Assembly (NCBI GenBank): GCA_013399895.1
Contig: VXBA01002409.1
Span: 1-64,000, forward strand
DNA: 64,000 bases
Direction: 5' to 3'
Source of the DNA: Serilophus lunatus
Lineage: Eukaryota > Chordata > Aves > Passeriformes > Eurylaimidae
The notes below the pieces were generated by a model. The model worked only from the letters and a program-made list of their open reading frames with translations. It was not told where the DNA came from and made no database searches. Shown piece after piece: positions 40,451-53,115 of the stretch. A program made the translations under genes and the position numbers. Numbering within the stretch: the first letter of the stretch is position 1; every line of letters begins with the position of its first letter.

Positions 40451-43400
40451 TCAAACTGCCTCGATGAGGTGGTTTGCTACTTGAGGAGATAAATTCGCAT
40501 GGTCAGTGGTGGCTGAGGATGAGCTTATCAGGAAACTAAATCATTGCAGCGGCTGGTGCTGAGCAGAGCAGGGGACAGGGGCACGTCTGTGCTGCAAATC
40601 CTTCCTCTGCACTGGCACCAGCTGAGTGGGGCACAGCGGGGAGATGCTGCTGTGGCTCTTTGCCCCTAAAAATGCAGAAATAAGAGTGTCTCAGCCTGTG
40701 CAGACCATGCCCCTGCAATGAAGGCAAGGGAAGGATGTAGAGGAGAAACTCCTGAACCGGAGGGGACTGTGGGCAGTCACACAGTCCCAAAACCCAGGTG
40801 GGGAGGGACTGGGGGACTCAGATTTCTCACAGTAGGAAGAGTCCAACCCAGCCCTCAGCCCTGCTGACATGTAACTGCCACGATGGGCCACGTTAAAGCC
40901 TGTTTTGGGCTGTTTGGCCAAATAATCACCGTGCAAATGCCATCTGTGCCCTTGCCACTGACCTTGGTGACGACCTGCAGGTCAGAGTCTTTCTATCCCA
41001 TTACCAGTCTCCTGAGTCATGCCTGTCCCTTGGCAAGTTACATTATTTTGAGATGGCAGCTAAATGGGAAAGAGGTCACGCTCCCAATACGGCGACAATA
41101 GGACATGACAGCATTTTTCTGAGTGATTAAGCCCCAGGTGATGTCGGGGCTACAAGACAAGTGGCTGAAGGCTGAAAGACTTTAATCACCTCGGGCATGG
41201 CATTGCATCTTCACACTCCATAATAAAAATAATCCAGCCTGGCCTGTGCATCCACCGGTTAGTTATCCGTGCTGCTGTTGAGAACCAGCCCGGGCAGCCT
41301 GTTGGCCCTCCAAGATCCTTCTGCAATAAATCAGCCCGGATGCCTTAAAATAACTGTCCGGGGCTGCAGGAGCAGACACTAGATGGCATTGGGAGAACGT
41401 GCCATGAGGCACAGCCGCCCTCCCTGGAACAGTCTGGCAAAACAGAGCAGAAAACTCAGGATGACGGAGCAGAAAATGTCTCAGCCGGGGAGAGGCCACC
41501 AGCTCACCTCCATCCCCACACCCCCCAGCTCACCTCCATCCTCTCACCTGCCTTGGGAGCACGGTGCTGGGGCAGAGCTCAGAGTGCCCTCACATCTTCT
41601 CTGAGCTGATGAAATCGTTTATCTCCAAATTATTATTTTTTTCCCAGTGAGAAGCTGGGGCCTGGATGGCTCCCCAGAGCCCAGCTGCCCCTGTCTGCCC
41701 CAGCACAGCCAGTCAGGGGCTGCTGGGTCCTGTCCTGGCCGGGGGAGGGTCACCTGGGCACCTGCACAAGGGATATTGATGAAAAATGGAGTTCAAAGCA
41801 GAACTGCTGCTGCTGCCCTGTCCATCCCCTGCTAACCCCAGCTCCTTTCACGTGGAAAGGAAGGTTTTCCTCCTGCAGTCTGGGCACGTGCTTCCCATGC
41901 CTTGAATCAACTCTTCCAGCCAGATCAGCCTGTTTGTCCGTCTGTCCGTCCATCCACCCCCCTGCACCTCGCTCACGCCTGGGTGCATCCGTATCCCCCG
42001 GGCTGGTGCAGACAGGTCCCTCCTGGGAACAGCCCCGGGGATATTCCCAGTGGAGCAGCACAGCTCGCTCCCCCTCCCAGACCTGCAACCCAGCTTGGAG
42101 CCAGGAACTGTTTGCAGGCACCAGGATCAGTCGGGCTCTTCCCCCATCACTCCAGTCTCATTCCACCCGTCACAGCCAGTCTCTCCTTCCCCCAAATCAC
42201 CTCCCGCACCCCGCTGAGCCGAGCTGACTTTGTCTCTTAATGCTGCATTGTGTCAGCAGCCCAAGAGCCACAATACAGCTCCTGATTGCAGCTCCCTCCC
42301 TTCCAGCCAGCCCCGGCCTCGGCACATGGCACAGCCACAGCCACAGCCCACCCGCTCCTCCCCTCCCAGGGGGACCCCAAAAGCCTCCAGCCCTCTGGGA
42401 AACAGCACAGTTGGACTTCATGTCTTTCTGTTTGTGCAGGGAAGAGCTGTTGCTGAAGGCTTTGGGGTGCTCACCTAGCCCAGTTCATCCCCATTCCAAG
42501 GGGCTGGGATTCCCTCTCTCCTGTTCTCCTTGCTCAAACAGGGGAACACACAGCAAAGCCAGAATTCAAACACTGACACAGGCACCTCTATCAGAGAGCT
42601 TTGCTATTTTGGAGGGTCTCTGCCCTGGCAGCCTGATGTTACAGAATTCCTCCAAAGACTAAAAACTCATTTGCACCATACGGAAAATTCCACATTAAAA
42701 ACAACCCACTGCCCCTCTGAGTTTGCTTGTGCTGCTCCTGAGGACTCTGGGCAGCAGGACTGAACTCTGAAAAGGGCCCAGACTTGGCTTGAAGCAAGAG
42801 ATTTCATATCATCATGTCTTAAAATGTCACCACGTTAATTAGCTCCATCTGAAGCTGGAGTGGGTCTGACTGGAAACCAGCAAGGAGACTGCTCACCCCT
42901 CTCCACATTCAGTTCAGGTTGAGAAATTTGCTCAAGCTGACCTTTTCCTTCCCAGACCCCAAAAAAGTTCCTAATCCATATTGGCATTTCCTAAAAATAG
43001 GACAAAATAGTCTCCCCAAAATACCAGGCAGTTGTGGGGATGATGTTGTGCTGCATCACATCAATGCAGGGAGAAGGACTTCAGCTGTGAGATTTCTGCC
43101 CTGGGAGAGGTGATGCTCCCAGGCTCCTGTTGTGTCATGTTTTTCCCTTTCCATCTCCTTCAGACACTGCTTCCAGGTCCCCTCCATCCCAAAGGAACCC
43201 CCCTCTTATCTCAGTCTGAGGAGTCCCCTGCTCAGTGTTTTCTACAGCATCATTTAAATCTCCAACTCATCCACCCTTTCACTTTATTTTTTGTACCTGT
43301 GAGGCTGCTGGAGTCATAACTTACACTCCAGGATAATTTCTTGCTCTAAAGGATACAGTGAACTTCTTCACAATTTGCCGACCAGCCGGGAACGCTTTTC

Positions 43401-43954
43401 CATGTGGGATATGCTGGGTAATTATTGGATTTCAGCTGCTGGAGATGGAGGTTCGAGCCCACTTATGCTCTGTGTGCGTGTGATAAATTAATGAGAGCAC
43501 AGCCAGAGGAAGCACCTGAAAAAACACAGGGAAGCAGGAGGCCACGATGCCCCATCGCAGCTGTTGGGCTTGGAAATCACAACACTGAGGTGTCACAACA
43601 CCTCCAAGGGCTCTGGGCTCCAGACCAGGCTGTGTCCAGCATGATCTCTAAGAGCAGAAGCCACCAGAAGTCAGGGGCCACGCCAGGAAGGGTCACAGAG
43701 GCGTCCACCATTGGGATGATTGGCTGCCGTGGAGGGCTCAGGGATGGTGGGTTTGGGTCTGACCTTGGCCAGGGGCCCAGCGAGCATCTGCTGGGGGATG
43801 GACTGGTGCCATCACCATGTGCTGCTGTGCCCTCCCGGAATGGCAGAGCAGCAGTTGGTCTCCTCTGCAGAGCGAGGGAAAGCTCAAGCTAGAGAAATAC
43901 CTTCCTCAGAGCCTAATAATTCTTCAGCACGTCAGAGGAAGAAGAGCGGGATCA

Positions 43955-44300
43955 AAAGCATCCTCGCTGCCTCCCCGCTCATTGACGGCGAGCCCGGAGC
44001 CCTGGCCTCGCGGCGCTCCGCCTTTGGTGGAGTGTGACACTCGTCTGCGGCGTGCCATGCAATTATGGCTCGGGAAAAGAAGGGGCAGATCGCCCCGGGT
44101 GTGGGAAGAATGAGAGCCAGCCGCCTTTCATCCGCACCCCACCGGCCGCCGCCTGCCGCTCGCTATTCTTATCCCTCCTGATCAAGGAGAAGCGTTTCCT
44201 CCTCCTGCAATTGAAGCCCGGAGCCCCGCCATGGCTCGGGCGGCGCTGGGAACCCCACGCTGCGGGGCACGACCCTGCAGGGTTGGCTTTCAAGCTCCGA
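43955..44300. promoter_or_regulatory. Isolated CpG-rich segment in the desert
   Basis: CpG density rises sharply here (CTCATTGACGGCGAGCC, CTCGCGGCGCTCCGCC, TCATCCGCACCCCACCG), while the surrounding 20 kb is CpG-poor. It also includes GCCATGCAATTATGGCTCGG. It could be a small CpG island of an unrecognised transcript or a conserved enhancer. No coding exon is convincing. Confidence 0.3.
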
Positions 44301-47139
44301 GGGCACCCGGTGGAGATGGGTATTGATGCAGAGACACAGGTACAGCTCCGCCAGTCCCCGCACGCCGAGGAAGGTCAGGCTTGGTTCACGCCTGATGGGG
44401 AAGTGCCGCAGCTTGGATGATGCTGGCAGCGGTCAGGACAAACAGAGTGTCTTCCCTGGAGAAGAGAAGAGGGGCTCTGGGAGGAAAATGTGGTCATTTG
44501 GGTTTAAGAATCTCCTTGTGTTCTTATGAGACTCAGACTCTTGTTTTCTGCTTGGGCAACTTTGTCCCCAGCTCTATCCCTTGTGAGGAAAACAAGATCC
44601 TGTGACGATGGCAAGTGGCCTCTCAGGGTTATGTCCCACTGCCCTGAAAGAAGATGGAAGTTGGTACGAGCACCATCCATGGGTAGAAAGTAGAGCTGCC
44701 TTGGCAGAAAGGAAAAAAGGCTCCCCAAATGCCTGTGTCCATCCCATCTCCATGGCAAAGGCCAATGGCCAGGACAGGCAGTGTAACCCAAGGTCAGCAA
44801 GTGCTTGAAGAATGTAACTGGGTCCATCTCTACTAAAGTGAAGCTGAATCAGCAGAGCTACCCCAGAGACCAAGAGAGTTTGAGGATCTACCAGGGAAAC
44901 ACCAAACTCCTCTGGTGATCATCACAGATCCCATCTGCTACAAGAAGACTTTTCCTCATGCAGCAGATGAACTGTGCTGACCCTTCCAGGCTGCCTCTGC
45001 CACTCTCTGGTTCTTACAAAGTGCTCCACGAATTTACCAAACTCAAGGTTTCTGGAGATGCTGCAAGAGTGCGCCAGGGAGGATCAGGCAGGTCTCCAAG
45101 AGGCAGCTCTGAACACATCCAGCTCCCCGTGTCCTCAGGAGTTGAGCCAAGAGAGACTGCAGCCCCCAAAAGAGCCCCAGGCTGAGCTGGAGAGATCCCA
45201 CCAAACTCCACCTGCTCCACCACCATGTCAGGCTCTCACCTCTCCCCCAGCCTGGCTGGAAACAGAGGCTTCTGAGCACATTCACAGTGAAGATACAGCT
45301 ACAGGAAATCAGCTTCATTATTCTGAAGAATCAGGAGCTCTTCCCAGATGTCAGAGATTCTGCAAAGAAATAAAACTCCAGTAAAAATTCACTCCTTTGT
45401 TCCCAGGGAAATCCTTTCCACTGACCCCAGGCTTGATGAGGATTCACGTGTTGATGGATGAAACTTCAGGAGTCAGGGCTGCTCTCCCTCAAGCTCTGGG
45501 GTCACATGAGCTTGGTACTCTTGCTCCCCCCCCAAATTTAAGGAATTTTGGTGTGTAACATTGGGAGTGCCTCAGCTTCCTGGCCCCATGGAGAGGAGGA
45601 CATCTTGCTCTCCCACCTTGGGGTGGGAATTGCACAGGGCTCCTTACTGCAGGTTCACGCCTGACTGCAATCAATGTAACCTTTTAAAATTAATCTACTT
45701 TCTCTCCTCTTCTGCACACAAATACAGTTGCTGAAATTCCTCCATTTCCATGACATTTGGGAAAAAAAAATTCTGCCTCATTGGAATGCTTTCTTTACAC
45801 TACAGGCATTATTACTTTGGGGGGAAATTAAACTAAAGGTTGGGGATTTTTGTTTTGGGGTTTTTTTGTCTGCAGTGTTGGAAAAGAAAGATTCTTTCTC
45901 CCCCTGCACTGCTGGAAGTGCCAAGTGGAACCAGCAGAGCAGGCAGGACAAGCCGAGGTCTGCTCCCAGTGCTCCCAATCATCCTGCCCTGAAACCAGAG
46001 AAAAACCCCTGCTAAAAGTTCACGGCCGAAGGTCAGTCACCGGAGAGCCGGGGCAGCAATCCAGCACGAGAACAGGGAGCTGCAGCCCTCTGCTCTCGCT
46101 CCTGATTTCTCAATATCTGAGGGAAATGGGGAGCGGCGGCCGCCGGGCTCTCAATCACCCACCGCAGGACGGGGGTTGCACCCGGCTGATGGATTGGGAA
46201 GGAAAGGCTGACAGCCCCAATTTACACAGCGCTCTGCTTTTTTGACTTCGAATACAGAAAGGAGGGTTTCTGCTCTGATTTCCAAAAGCAAAGCCCGCAT
46301 CCCTCCGCAGCCCTTCCAGCCCCGGGGGCTGAGGAGCAGCAGGAGGGCGAGGGGGGAGTGAGGAGCTGCTCCCTGTTTGTCACAGGGACGGTGCTGGGTC
46401 GGGATGTAAAGGGACACCCTTGTCAGCCAGCGTGTTCCCACGAGCACATCTGTAAGATGAACAACTGAAGGGAGAAGGGAGGAGGGTCCTCACCCATGGA
46501 AGAGGTGGGAGATGCCTCCTCTATCAGAGATAAACACAAACCCCCTGACATGGGGAACCTTTGGTGCTTCAGGAGAGCAGCCAGACCTCCAGATGCTTCT
46601 AGGAGAGAAGGAAAAGGGTTTGAAAAAGCTAATTCAGGCTCTCTGGGTGCAGAAGGGATTTCTCCATCCAAAAATCCCCATGGGTGCTGTCCTGCAGTGC
46701 CGTGCTCCGAGTCCCTGCCTGGAGCAACCCCGCTCCCACCTCTGCCAGACCCACCAAAAAACCCTGGAAACATCTTTCTGTGCATCTAAGGGTGCGGGTG
46801 TTTGTGCAGAGGACATGGGCAGGGCAGCAGGACCCCCATGGAGCACACAAGGTTCCCCCCCTGGACCTGAGGGGAGGATGGAAAGTGCAGGGCAGGACAG
46901 GGCAGTGGTGCCTGGCCGGGCAAGTGAGGAGTTTCCAGTGCCACACACGTGCTCCCCAGTGCCCTGGCATGTGCAGGATGGTCCCGCTGCCCACACAGCT
47001 TTCCAGCCACCCCTCACTCCCCATGTTCCCGGCCTGGATTTCCTGGAACAAAGCCAGCAAGCCTCCTCCTTCTCTTTTCCAGGCTATTTTTATCCTCCTC
47101 CCAATGACAGATTGAGGGCTTCAAAAACCCAGCCCTGTG

Positions 47140-47440
47140 AACTCTCTCCTGCTTCCCCGCTATGGAAATTACTGCGCAGTGGTTCAAAATGGGAGAGCAA
47201 TTTGCAAAACAAATAAGTCTCCTATTAGTTAACGAGCATCGGGCTGACCTTACAGGGACCCCTTCATTAGGAGACACTGAGCACCGATTAACTGCACCGG
47301 GATGGAGGGAGCCACTTCATACGGCTTTAATGAATTAAATATATGCTCCTATTTGGCTCCTAATGTTAAAAAAAAAAAAAAAAAGTTAAGTACAGTAATT
47401 GTCACATTCCCGAAGTCAGTCATCTCCCTACCTCGCAGTT
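47140..47440. promoter_or_regulatory. Strong candidate conserved non-coding element
   Basis: About 300 bases of complex AT-rich sequence with no repetition except an internal 17-base A run (47368-47384). Motifs include GGAAATTACTGCGC, GCAATTTGCAAAAC, CTATTAGTTAACGAGC and TTTAATGAATTAAATATATGC. The density of homeodomain- and POU-like words is the highest seen so far in the desert. Confidence 0.35.
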
Positions 47441-47644
47441 CAGCTCGGCTTTCCCCTTCCCACCACCAAAGTTTAATTTGTTAAAGTGCTTGTGGTGTCA
47501 CGGTATCTCCCTCCATTAACACCAGCCGGTGCATGTGTCCAAGGGAGCTCTGGATCTCCTCCCACTCTCCGAGGGTATCCCAGAACACGGAGGATGCTCC
47601 AGGCCATTAACTCCTTCTGGGGCTGTATCTTCTCCTCCCCTGAG

Positions 47645-47900
47645 GAAGAGGACAAGAGGGAACAGCCTCGAGCTGTGCAAAGGGAGGTTCAGGCTGGACA
47701 CCAAGAAGAATTTGTTCCTGGAAAGGGTGGTCAGGCCTTGGAAGGGGCTGCCCAGGGAGGGTTGGAGTGCCCATCCCTGGAGGTGTCCAAGGAAGGTTGG
47801 ACATGTCCCTCAGTGCTCTGGGCTGGGGGACAAGGAGGGAATTTGGCACAGCTTGGACTCAATGATCTTGAAGGGCTTTTCCAAACCAAATGGTTCTATT
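47645..47900 (+). mobile_element. CR1 LINE 3' fragment (plus orientation)
   Basis: This is a typical avian CR1 3' end, with GGACAAGAGGGAACAGCCTC, AGGTTCAGGCTGGACACCAA, GGCTGCCCAGGGAGG, CATCCCTGGAGGTGTCCAAG and the terminal GACTCAATGATCTTGAAGG to GGTTCTATT. It is 5'-truncated, as most CR1 copies are, and holds no reverse transcriptase. Confidence 0.93.
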
Positions 47901-48039
47901 GGGAAAATGAGACAGAAAGGGAAAAACATGGCAAGGAAGCAGTGAATGACTGAACATCCTGGCCATGGAGTTGTCCTGAAGTTCTTTCTTCTGCCCACGG
48001 GACTGCAAACCTCACACCTTTTGTTGATGTGCCTCTGAC

Positions 48040-48135
48040 TGGTGTGTAATTTAATTACCACACGCTTAAAAGATTAAATCCACGATTAAAAGAATTTATA
48101 TGGATTAGGACAGGATGACTTTAAATCACTGCCAG
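48040..48135. promoter_or_regulatory. AT-rich island, candidate conserved element
   Basis: The island contains TAATTTAATTA at 48047-48057, then GCTTAAAAGATTAAATCC and GATTAAAAGAATTTATATGG. These are clustered homeodomain-like words in unique sequence. Confidence 0.25.
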
Positions 48136-49069
48136 CTCACAGCAAAGCAGCAATCTGCAACTTGCAGCAAAAGTGATGGGAAGGGCTGGGAGGCCACCCT
48201 GGCCTCTCCATGTGCCCAGAGAGCCGGGCATGGGAATGGCCAGGACCCCTTCTTGGCACAGCCAGGTCCATGCCAGGGGCAGCACAGGCAAGGCCAGGGA
48301 GATGGAAGGGTCTATCACTCCATCACACACATCTCTGCTTGAAAACATTCCTCCCTCAGTCTTCAGATGTGAATCTTAGGCCCTTTTTAAGCCAATCTGT
48401 TACTTTTCTTAAGTCACTTATTAGATGTCTCTTTATGGGGGAAGGAAAGGAGCAGGATGGGAGGAAAAGTAAAGCATGCAGACTGGAAGGGTTTATGGAA
48501 TCAACTGGTTTAAATCAAATTCCCAGGCCCCCAGCTAAAGCTGTGTCCTGGAAAGCTTTATTGTTTCCCTCTCTGGGGCGAGAAGGAAAATGTGAAATTA
48601 ATTTTTCTGTGCTGGGAGGGGAAGGGAGCATCACAGGCATCTTTTTCATCAAAATGATTTTTCCAAAACAGCCGTTTGGAAATCTTCATCCCTTTATCCG
48701 AGCAGGAGCCTCACCTGGCTGCTCTGATTCCCCCCCCCCCAAAGCAGGCAGGGATGGACACCACGTGGGTCCAGGGCTAACCCAGCACCTCTGGGAATAT
48801 CCTGGAGCAGTGGCCAGCGTGGCCACCTCGCCCCCTCACCTGCCAGCACAGAGACAGCCAAGGCTGTTGCTCAGGGCTGTCCCTGCTCCTGGCACATCCC
48901 TGACAGCAGGGAGTGTTGTGAGATTCCAGCCAAGGACACTCACCAGCCATCTGCTACCAGCACGGCCGTGCAGGGGTACAGAGAGCCCCTTGCTGACCTC
49001 CTTCCTGAGCACTGGGATGTATCCTGCATTTCCACGTGCAGGATGGCAGCACAACGCCGGGACCGCTGC

Positions 49070-49275
49070 AATCTGTTTGATTTGAAATATTAGTGAAGAG
49101 ATTAGAAACAGTGCTCATGATTTTCTGATGCATATGGTAATTAAAGTGTTACATTGCAATTATGATGTAATTAAACTGTGGGATGCTCTTCAAGATGCAA
49201 TTGCCACTCATTTGCATAACTGACGGATTTGGTTATTATCACCCTTTTAATATATGTATTAAAAAGAGCAACAAG
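49070..49275. promoter_or_regulatory. Strong candidate enhancer: octamer plus paired TAATTAAA
   Basis: This roughly 200-base AT-rich block has TAATTAAA at 49138-49145 and again at 49168-49175, 30 bases apart. It also has an octamer ATTTGCAT at 49210-49217 and GCATATGG between. The combination of POU octamer and homeodomain sites in complex sequence is typical of deeply conserved developmental enhancers. Confidence 0.35.
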
Positions 49276-50269
49276 AGCATTGGCTATGGAAGCAGCACTC
49301 AGCCTTCCTCCAGCACGCTGCAGGGCCTGGGCTGCTGCTTCCCAGCTCCAACTGCTGCTCATTCCTTCCCAGGGGCTCCCCCCACCAGGACTGCACTGAC
49401 CAGCAGCCCTCTAAATTCCTGCTCTTGGTGAGCATCCCAGTTAGAGCAGACACACCTTCATGCACATCCTCCCTCTGGCATCTCACTGGGTGCCCCCAGG
49501 CAGCCCCTGGGCTGCCTCTGGGTCACCTCACTCTGATCAAAATGCTGCCAAACTCTCCTCTGCTTCATGTCTGCCAGGCTCTTATTGCAGAGGAAGAGGC
49601 TTTCCCCCATTCCAGCCTCCCTAAGCCAGTCGTTAGTTATTCAACCTTTCAAGGGTGCTCTTTGTGGGAACATCTTCTTCAGGGAAATAGTGGTGCTGCT
49701 TGGAGAGGACAATGGGTTTCATCCCCTGCCCAGCCAGATCACGGGGAACATGCCCAGGTTTAGTGTCCTACAGGCAGGACATGGAGCAACCCCACTATCC
49801 CACCTGTGGTACCGTGCGGTACAGTGGCCTCAGGAGGTGCCAGGTGATGGAGGTCTCCAGCAATGAGGTCAAACACCAGCTCATAAATCGCCAGCCCCCT
49901 GTGAGCCACCATCTCTGAGCAAAAAACATTTACAGCCGTTTAGAGGAAAAGCCTTTTCCCTACTCTCCAAGCTACAACAGATCTACGATAGGGCTTTTCA
50001 AACTTCAGCATCCCCTTGGCAGCCTGTGTTAGGCCTGGAGGTGGAAATAAATGATTCCTCACCAGATTAAAAGATATGTGTGACAGCTGTACAGTGCTGT
50101 ACCCGCATCCAAGGGAGCAGCAAGCACGAGCCAGGCTGGAAACCGTGTGCCTGGAGGGTTCCCATGGGGCTTTCTCACCCTGGCAGAACCACCTGAGACC
50201 CCCACTCCAGGAAGCTGAGCCCCCAGACAAGCCCTGAGCAGCCTGAAGTGTCCTCCCTGCCCCCACTTA

Positions 50270-50490
50270 CTTTGGTTTAGTTGGGAAACTGTAGATGCAT
50301 CCTAATTAAAATTGATGTCGTGTTCACCAGAGCCCAATTCCGCATCGAACTCCTGTTGCTTCCATCTCCACGAGAGCAGGTCTGCCATATTTAGCCAACT
50401 TTTAAACTCATTAGCAGAAGCAGATGCTTAGATCCGCAGTCCCTAATGACTGTAAATGAGAGTATTAGTTTATTGACTGATGGCCTAATT
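50270..50490. promoter_or_regulatory. Candidate conserved element with TAATTAAA
   Basis: About 220 bases of complex sequence carry TAATTAAA at 50303-50310, CATATTTAGCCAAC, AACTCATTAGCAG and CCTAATGACTGTAAATGAG. The block has few CpGs and no repeats. Composition suggests a conserved enhancer. Confidence 0.3.
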
Positions 50491-51881
50491 GTTGCCACCA
50501 CAACCACAAGCGACAGCTCCAAGCCCAAGCCTCTCTCTGTGCTGAAGGACAGGGACAGAGGGACGGTGCTGCTGAGGCTGGAGCCAGGTGAGTGGGACAG
50601 GACATGCAGCAGCAGCACCACGGTGTGAGCCTCATGTAGACGTCCAGATGACTCCAGGGTGTGAACAGTCACGCTGAAGTTAATTAAATTACACTTCCCC
50701 CAACAGAGGTCGAAGCCTCGGAGCACGTGTTGATGGGTGACCTTTTGCAGGGTGGCTTGACTTCCCCGTGCTCTCTGCATGGTAATGAAGGGACTGTTGG
50801 GACCTGGAGCAGCAGTGTGTGCCATCCCTCCTTCCCTCCTCCTTTAGTTGCCCATGTAAATGTAAAGAAATGGAAGGAGGGGAAAGTCAGAGCTCGGTCC
50901 CTGTGCAGCCCTGCAATGATGGGAGACGAGCCTGATCTTCAGCCCTTCTTCTGCACCAGCCCATGAGGACAGTCCAGAGTGATTAACAGTGGCTCTGCTT
51001 TAATAAAATCATCTACAACCTGCCCTGACCCAGATGGGCAACAACACCCCTGAAAAGAAGTGGTTCTGGGCATGTGACTGAATGGCTCGTGGAGCAGGGA
51101 CAGACTTGAGGTGTGGGAAGACATTGGTGCCTTGGGAGGCTGCTGGGAAGGCAAGAAGTGTTGCTGACAGAGCCTTTTTTGACCAGTATCTTATTGGAAT
51201 GGAGACCAAGAGATGACACACAGAGCCTGTGGGAGCTGCTGCATCGCAGACCTGAACCCGCAAGGCTGACATGGCATCATGTCTATCCAGTGGCCTTTGG
51301 GGAAGAAAAAGCAACCATTCTCTGCCTTAAGGGATTGGTGGATGTTTCTTCAACACCTAAAAATCAGCAGAAAAAAACAGATTTACAAGAGGATTTAAGA
51401 GGCATCAAGTTGCCTGGATACCAGATCCTGTAACTACCCAAAAAGTAATTATAAAAACAAGAAATCTGTCTCAGCTAAGCAGGTGGATGGGAAATTGGAA
51501 ATCCATTTGTGAGAGACTTTCTGCTTTCTAACAAGGCAGCTTACAGCTCACCCCTGTACACTCCTGCTCCTGACCCTCCAGGAGAACAGAGTGCTGCATC
51601 CCAGCACTCCCAGCACCGTGGGTTGCTCCTGAGCTCTCCAGATGGCACACACATGTCCCCCGGGCCCCCACTCAGTTGTACAGGCTCTGCTCTCCCCTGG
51701 CAGCCACTCAGCTCCTGCTCTTGGGCCAGGGATGAGCTTAGATCTTCCCAGAAAACCTCCCCTGCACGGTGCAGGAATGCTGGATCTGCTCCCCTCAATC
51801 CTCCCTGTGGGATCTGGCTGATGGACAAGCTGGGCATTGCCACACCAATCAAAATAACCACAAATCCACTTTAGAACAGCC

Positions 51882-51903
51882 TGGTTTGGTTTGGTTTGGT
51901 TTT
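51882..51903 (+). repeat. (GGTTT)n short tandem repeat
   Basis: About four units of GGTTT. A minor simple repeat. Confidence 0.9.
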
Positions 51904-52504
51904 CTCTTCTCCTGGGAAAAGGCTAAGAAAAATTAAGGAAAAAAACCCAACCCTTCTACAATCCCAAGGTCCACATTCCTTCACAAGGACTCACTCACTC
52001 AGCCCGTTGGTGCATTGCAAGGACTTGTAATCATGAGTAGAGAAACCTTTTGCTGCTGTAATTGTTTCTGTGTGGCCTGGGAGAAGATGGGTTGTGCTGG
52101 AAGCAAGAGAGATTTTGCTGGAGCATGGAAAGAAAAGCCATTTAGTTTAGGTAACAGCTCTGGAGCTCTAGGGGTCAACAAAAAGAACTCCTGGAAAAAA
52201 AGATTTCAGGGCAGGACAGTCTGGAGAGAGGAGAGGAACAGAGAAAATGCATTAATTAGGTGTCCAATGTACCCTTTTCCAGTTTGTCTGCTCCTTTTCA
52301 ACAACAAAATAAGAACTGTGGAGAAGAGCTTGGAGTCACAGAGCAGGCAGGGAACAGGGACTCTGAGGTGGGAGAGAAAACAGAGCCAAGAGAATGTGAC
52401 AGCAGCAGTGGGTTTGCACTGCTGGAAGCTGCAAGGAGGAGCTGAAATCAGCAGGAAAATCCTGGTGGCAGCGAGGTCCTGGCTTGACAAGTCTTCTCCA
52501 GGGT

Positions 52505-52650
52505 TTGGTCACAGCCCCAAACCTGCCAGAGCTCCAGGAGGGTTGGACAACACTCTCAGGGGCAGGGTGGGATTGTTGGGGTGTCTGTGCAGGGCCAGGA
52601 GTTGGACTGGATGGTTCCTTCCAGCTCAGGATATTCCATGATTGCATGAT
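52505..52650 (+). mobile_element. CR1 LINE 3' fragment (plus orientation)
   Basis: It begins near CACAGCCCCAAACCTGCCAG and continues through GGGTGGGATTGTTGGGGTGT and GGCCAGGAGTTGGACTGGAT. It ends with CTTCCAGCTCAGGATATTCC and a degenerate ATGATTGCATGAT tail. The pattern is the 3' end of an avian CR1 subfamily, differing from the copy at 47645. Confidence 0.85.
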
Positions 52651-52789
52651 CTGCTCTGCTCAAGCCACACGGGCTCCTTCTCCCTCAGTCACTCAGGAAA
52701 CTTCCATTGCAGGCAGTATTTCTTTGCACAATAAGCCTCGTAATTGTGCATTTCTGTGTTTTTGACATAGATTAAGGAGGGGTTGGAGC

Positions 52790-53115
52790 TCTCCTCGTGT
52801 AAATCAGCTCATTAATACCGTGTATGAAAGGCTTTGGTGCTGTGCTCCAGCCAGGCAACACAGAGTACCTGAAATATCCATCACCGTGGAATTACGGCAG
52901 AACAGTCCCGTGTGATGGGCTGAGACATCAAGGAGGATGACAGGGACGAGGCAGGTGTAGGAATGATCCTACAGCAAGAGGTGACCTTGACCCAGAAGAT
53001 TTCTTCTTTGTTTTTTTTCTTTTCACTTCTCTGAAGCACCCGGCGACGATTGTGTTTTTCAAAGGCAAATTCCCAGATCCAGAGAATGGCTAAACATTTA
53101 TCACAACTTGCCTGG
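52790..53115. promoter_or_regulatory. Unique-sequence island, weak candidate conserved element
   Basis: Two sub-blocks, AAATCAGCTCATTAATACCG (near 52801) and GGCTAAACATTTATCACAAC (near 53086), stand in unique sequence without repeats. The TCTTCTTTG plus T-run stretch between them is low complexity. The evidence is weak. Confidence 0.15.

Noticed and set aside
43440..43475. GGTTCGAGCCC, like a tRNA T-loop
   Set aside because: The flanking bases do not form a five-base T stem, and no A or B box or acceptor stem is present at tRNA spacing.
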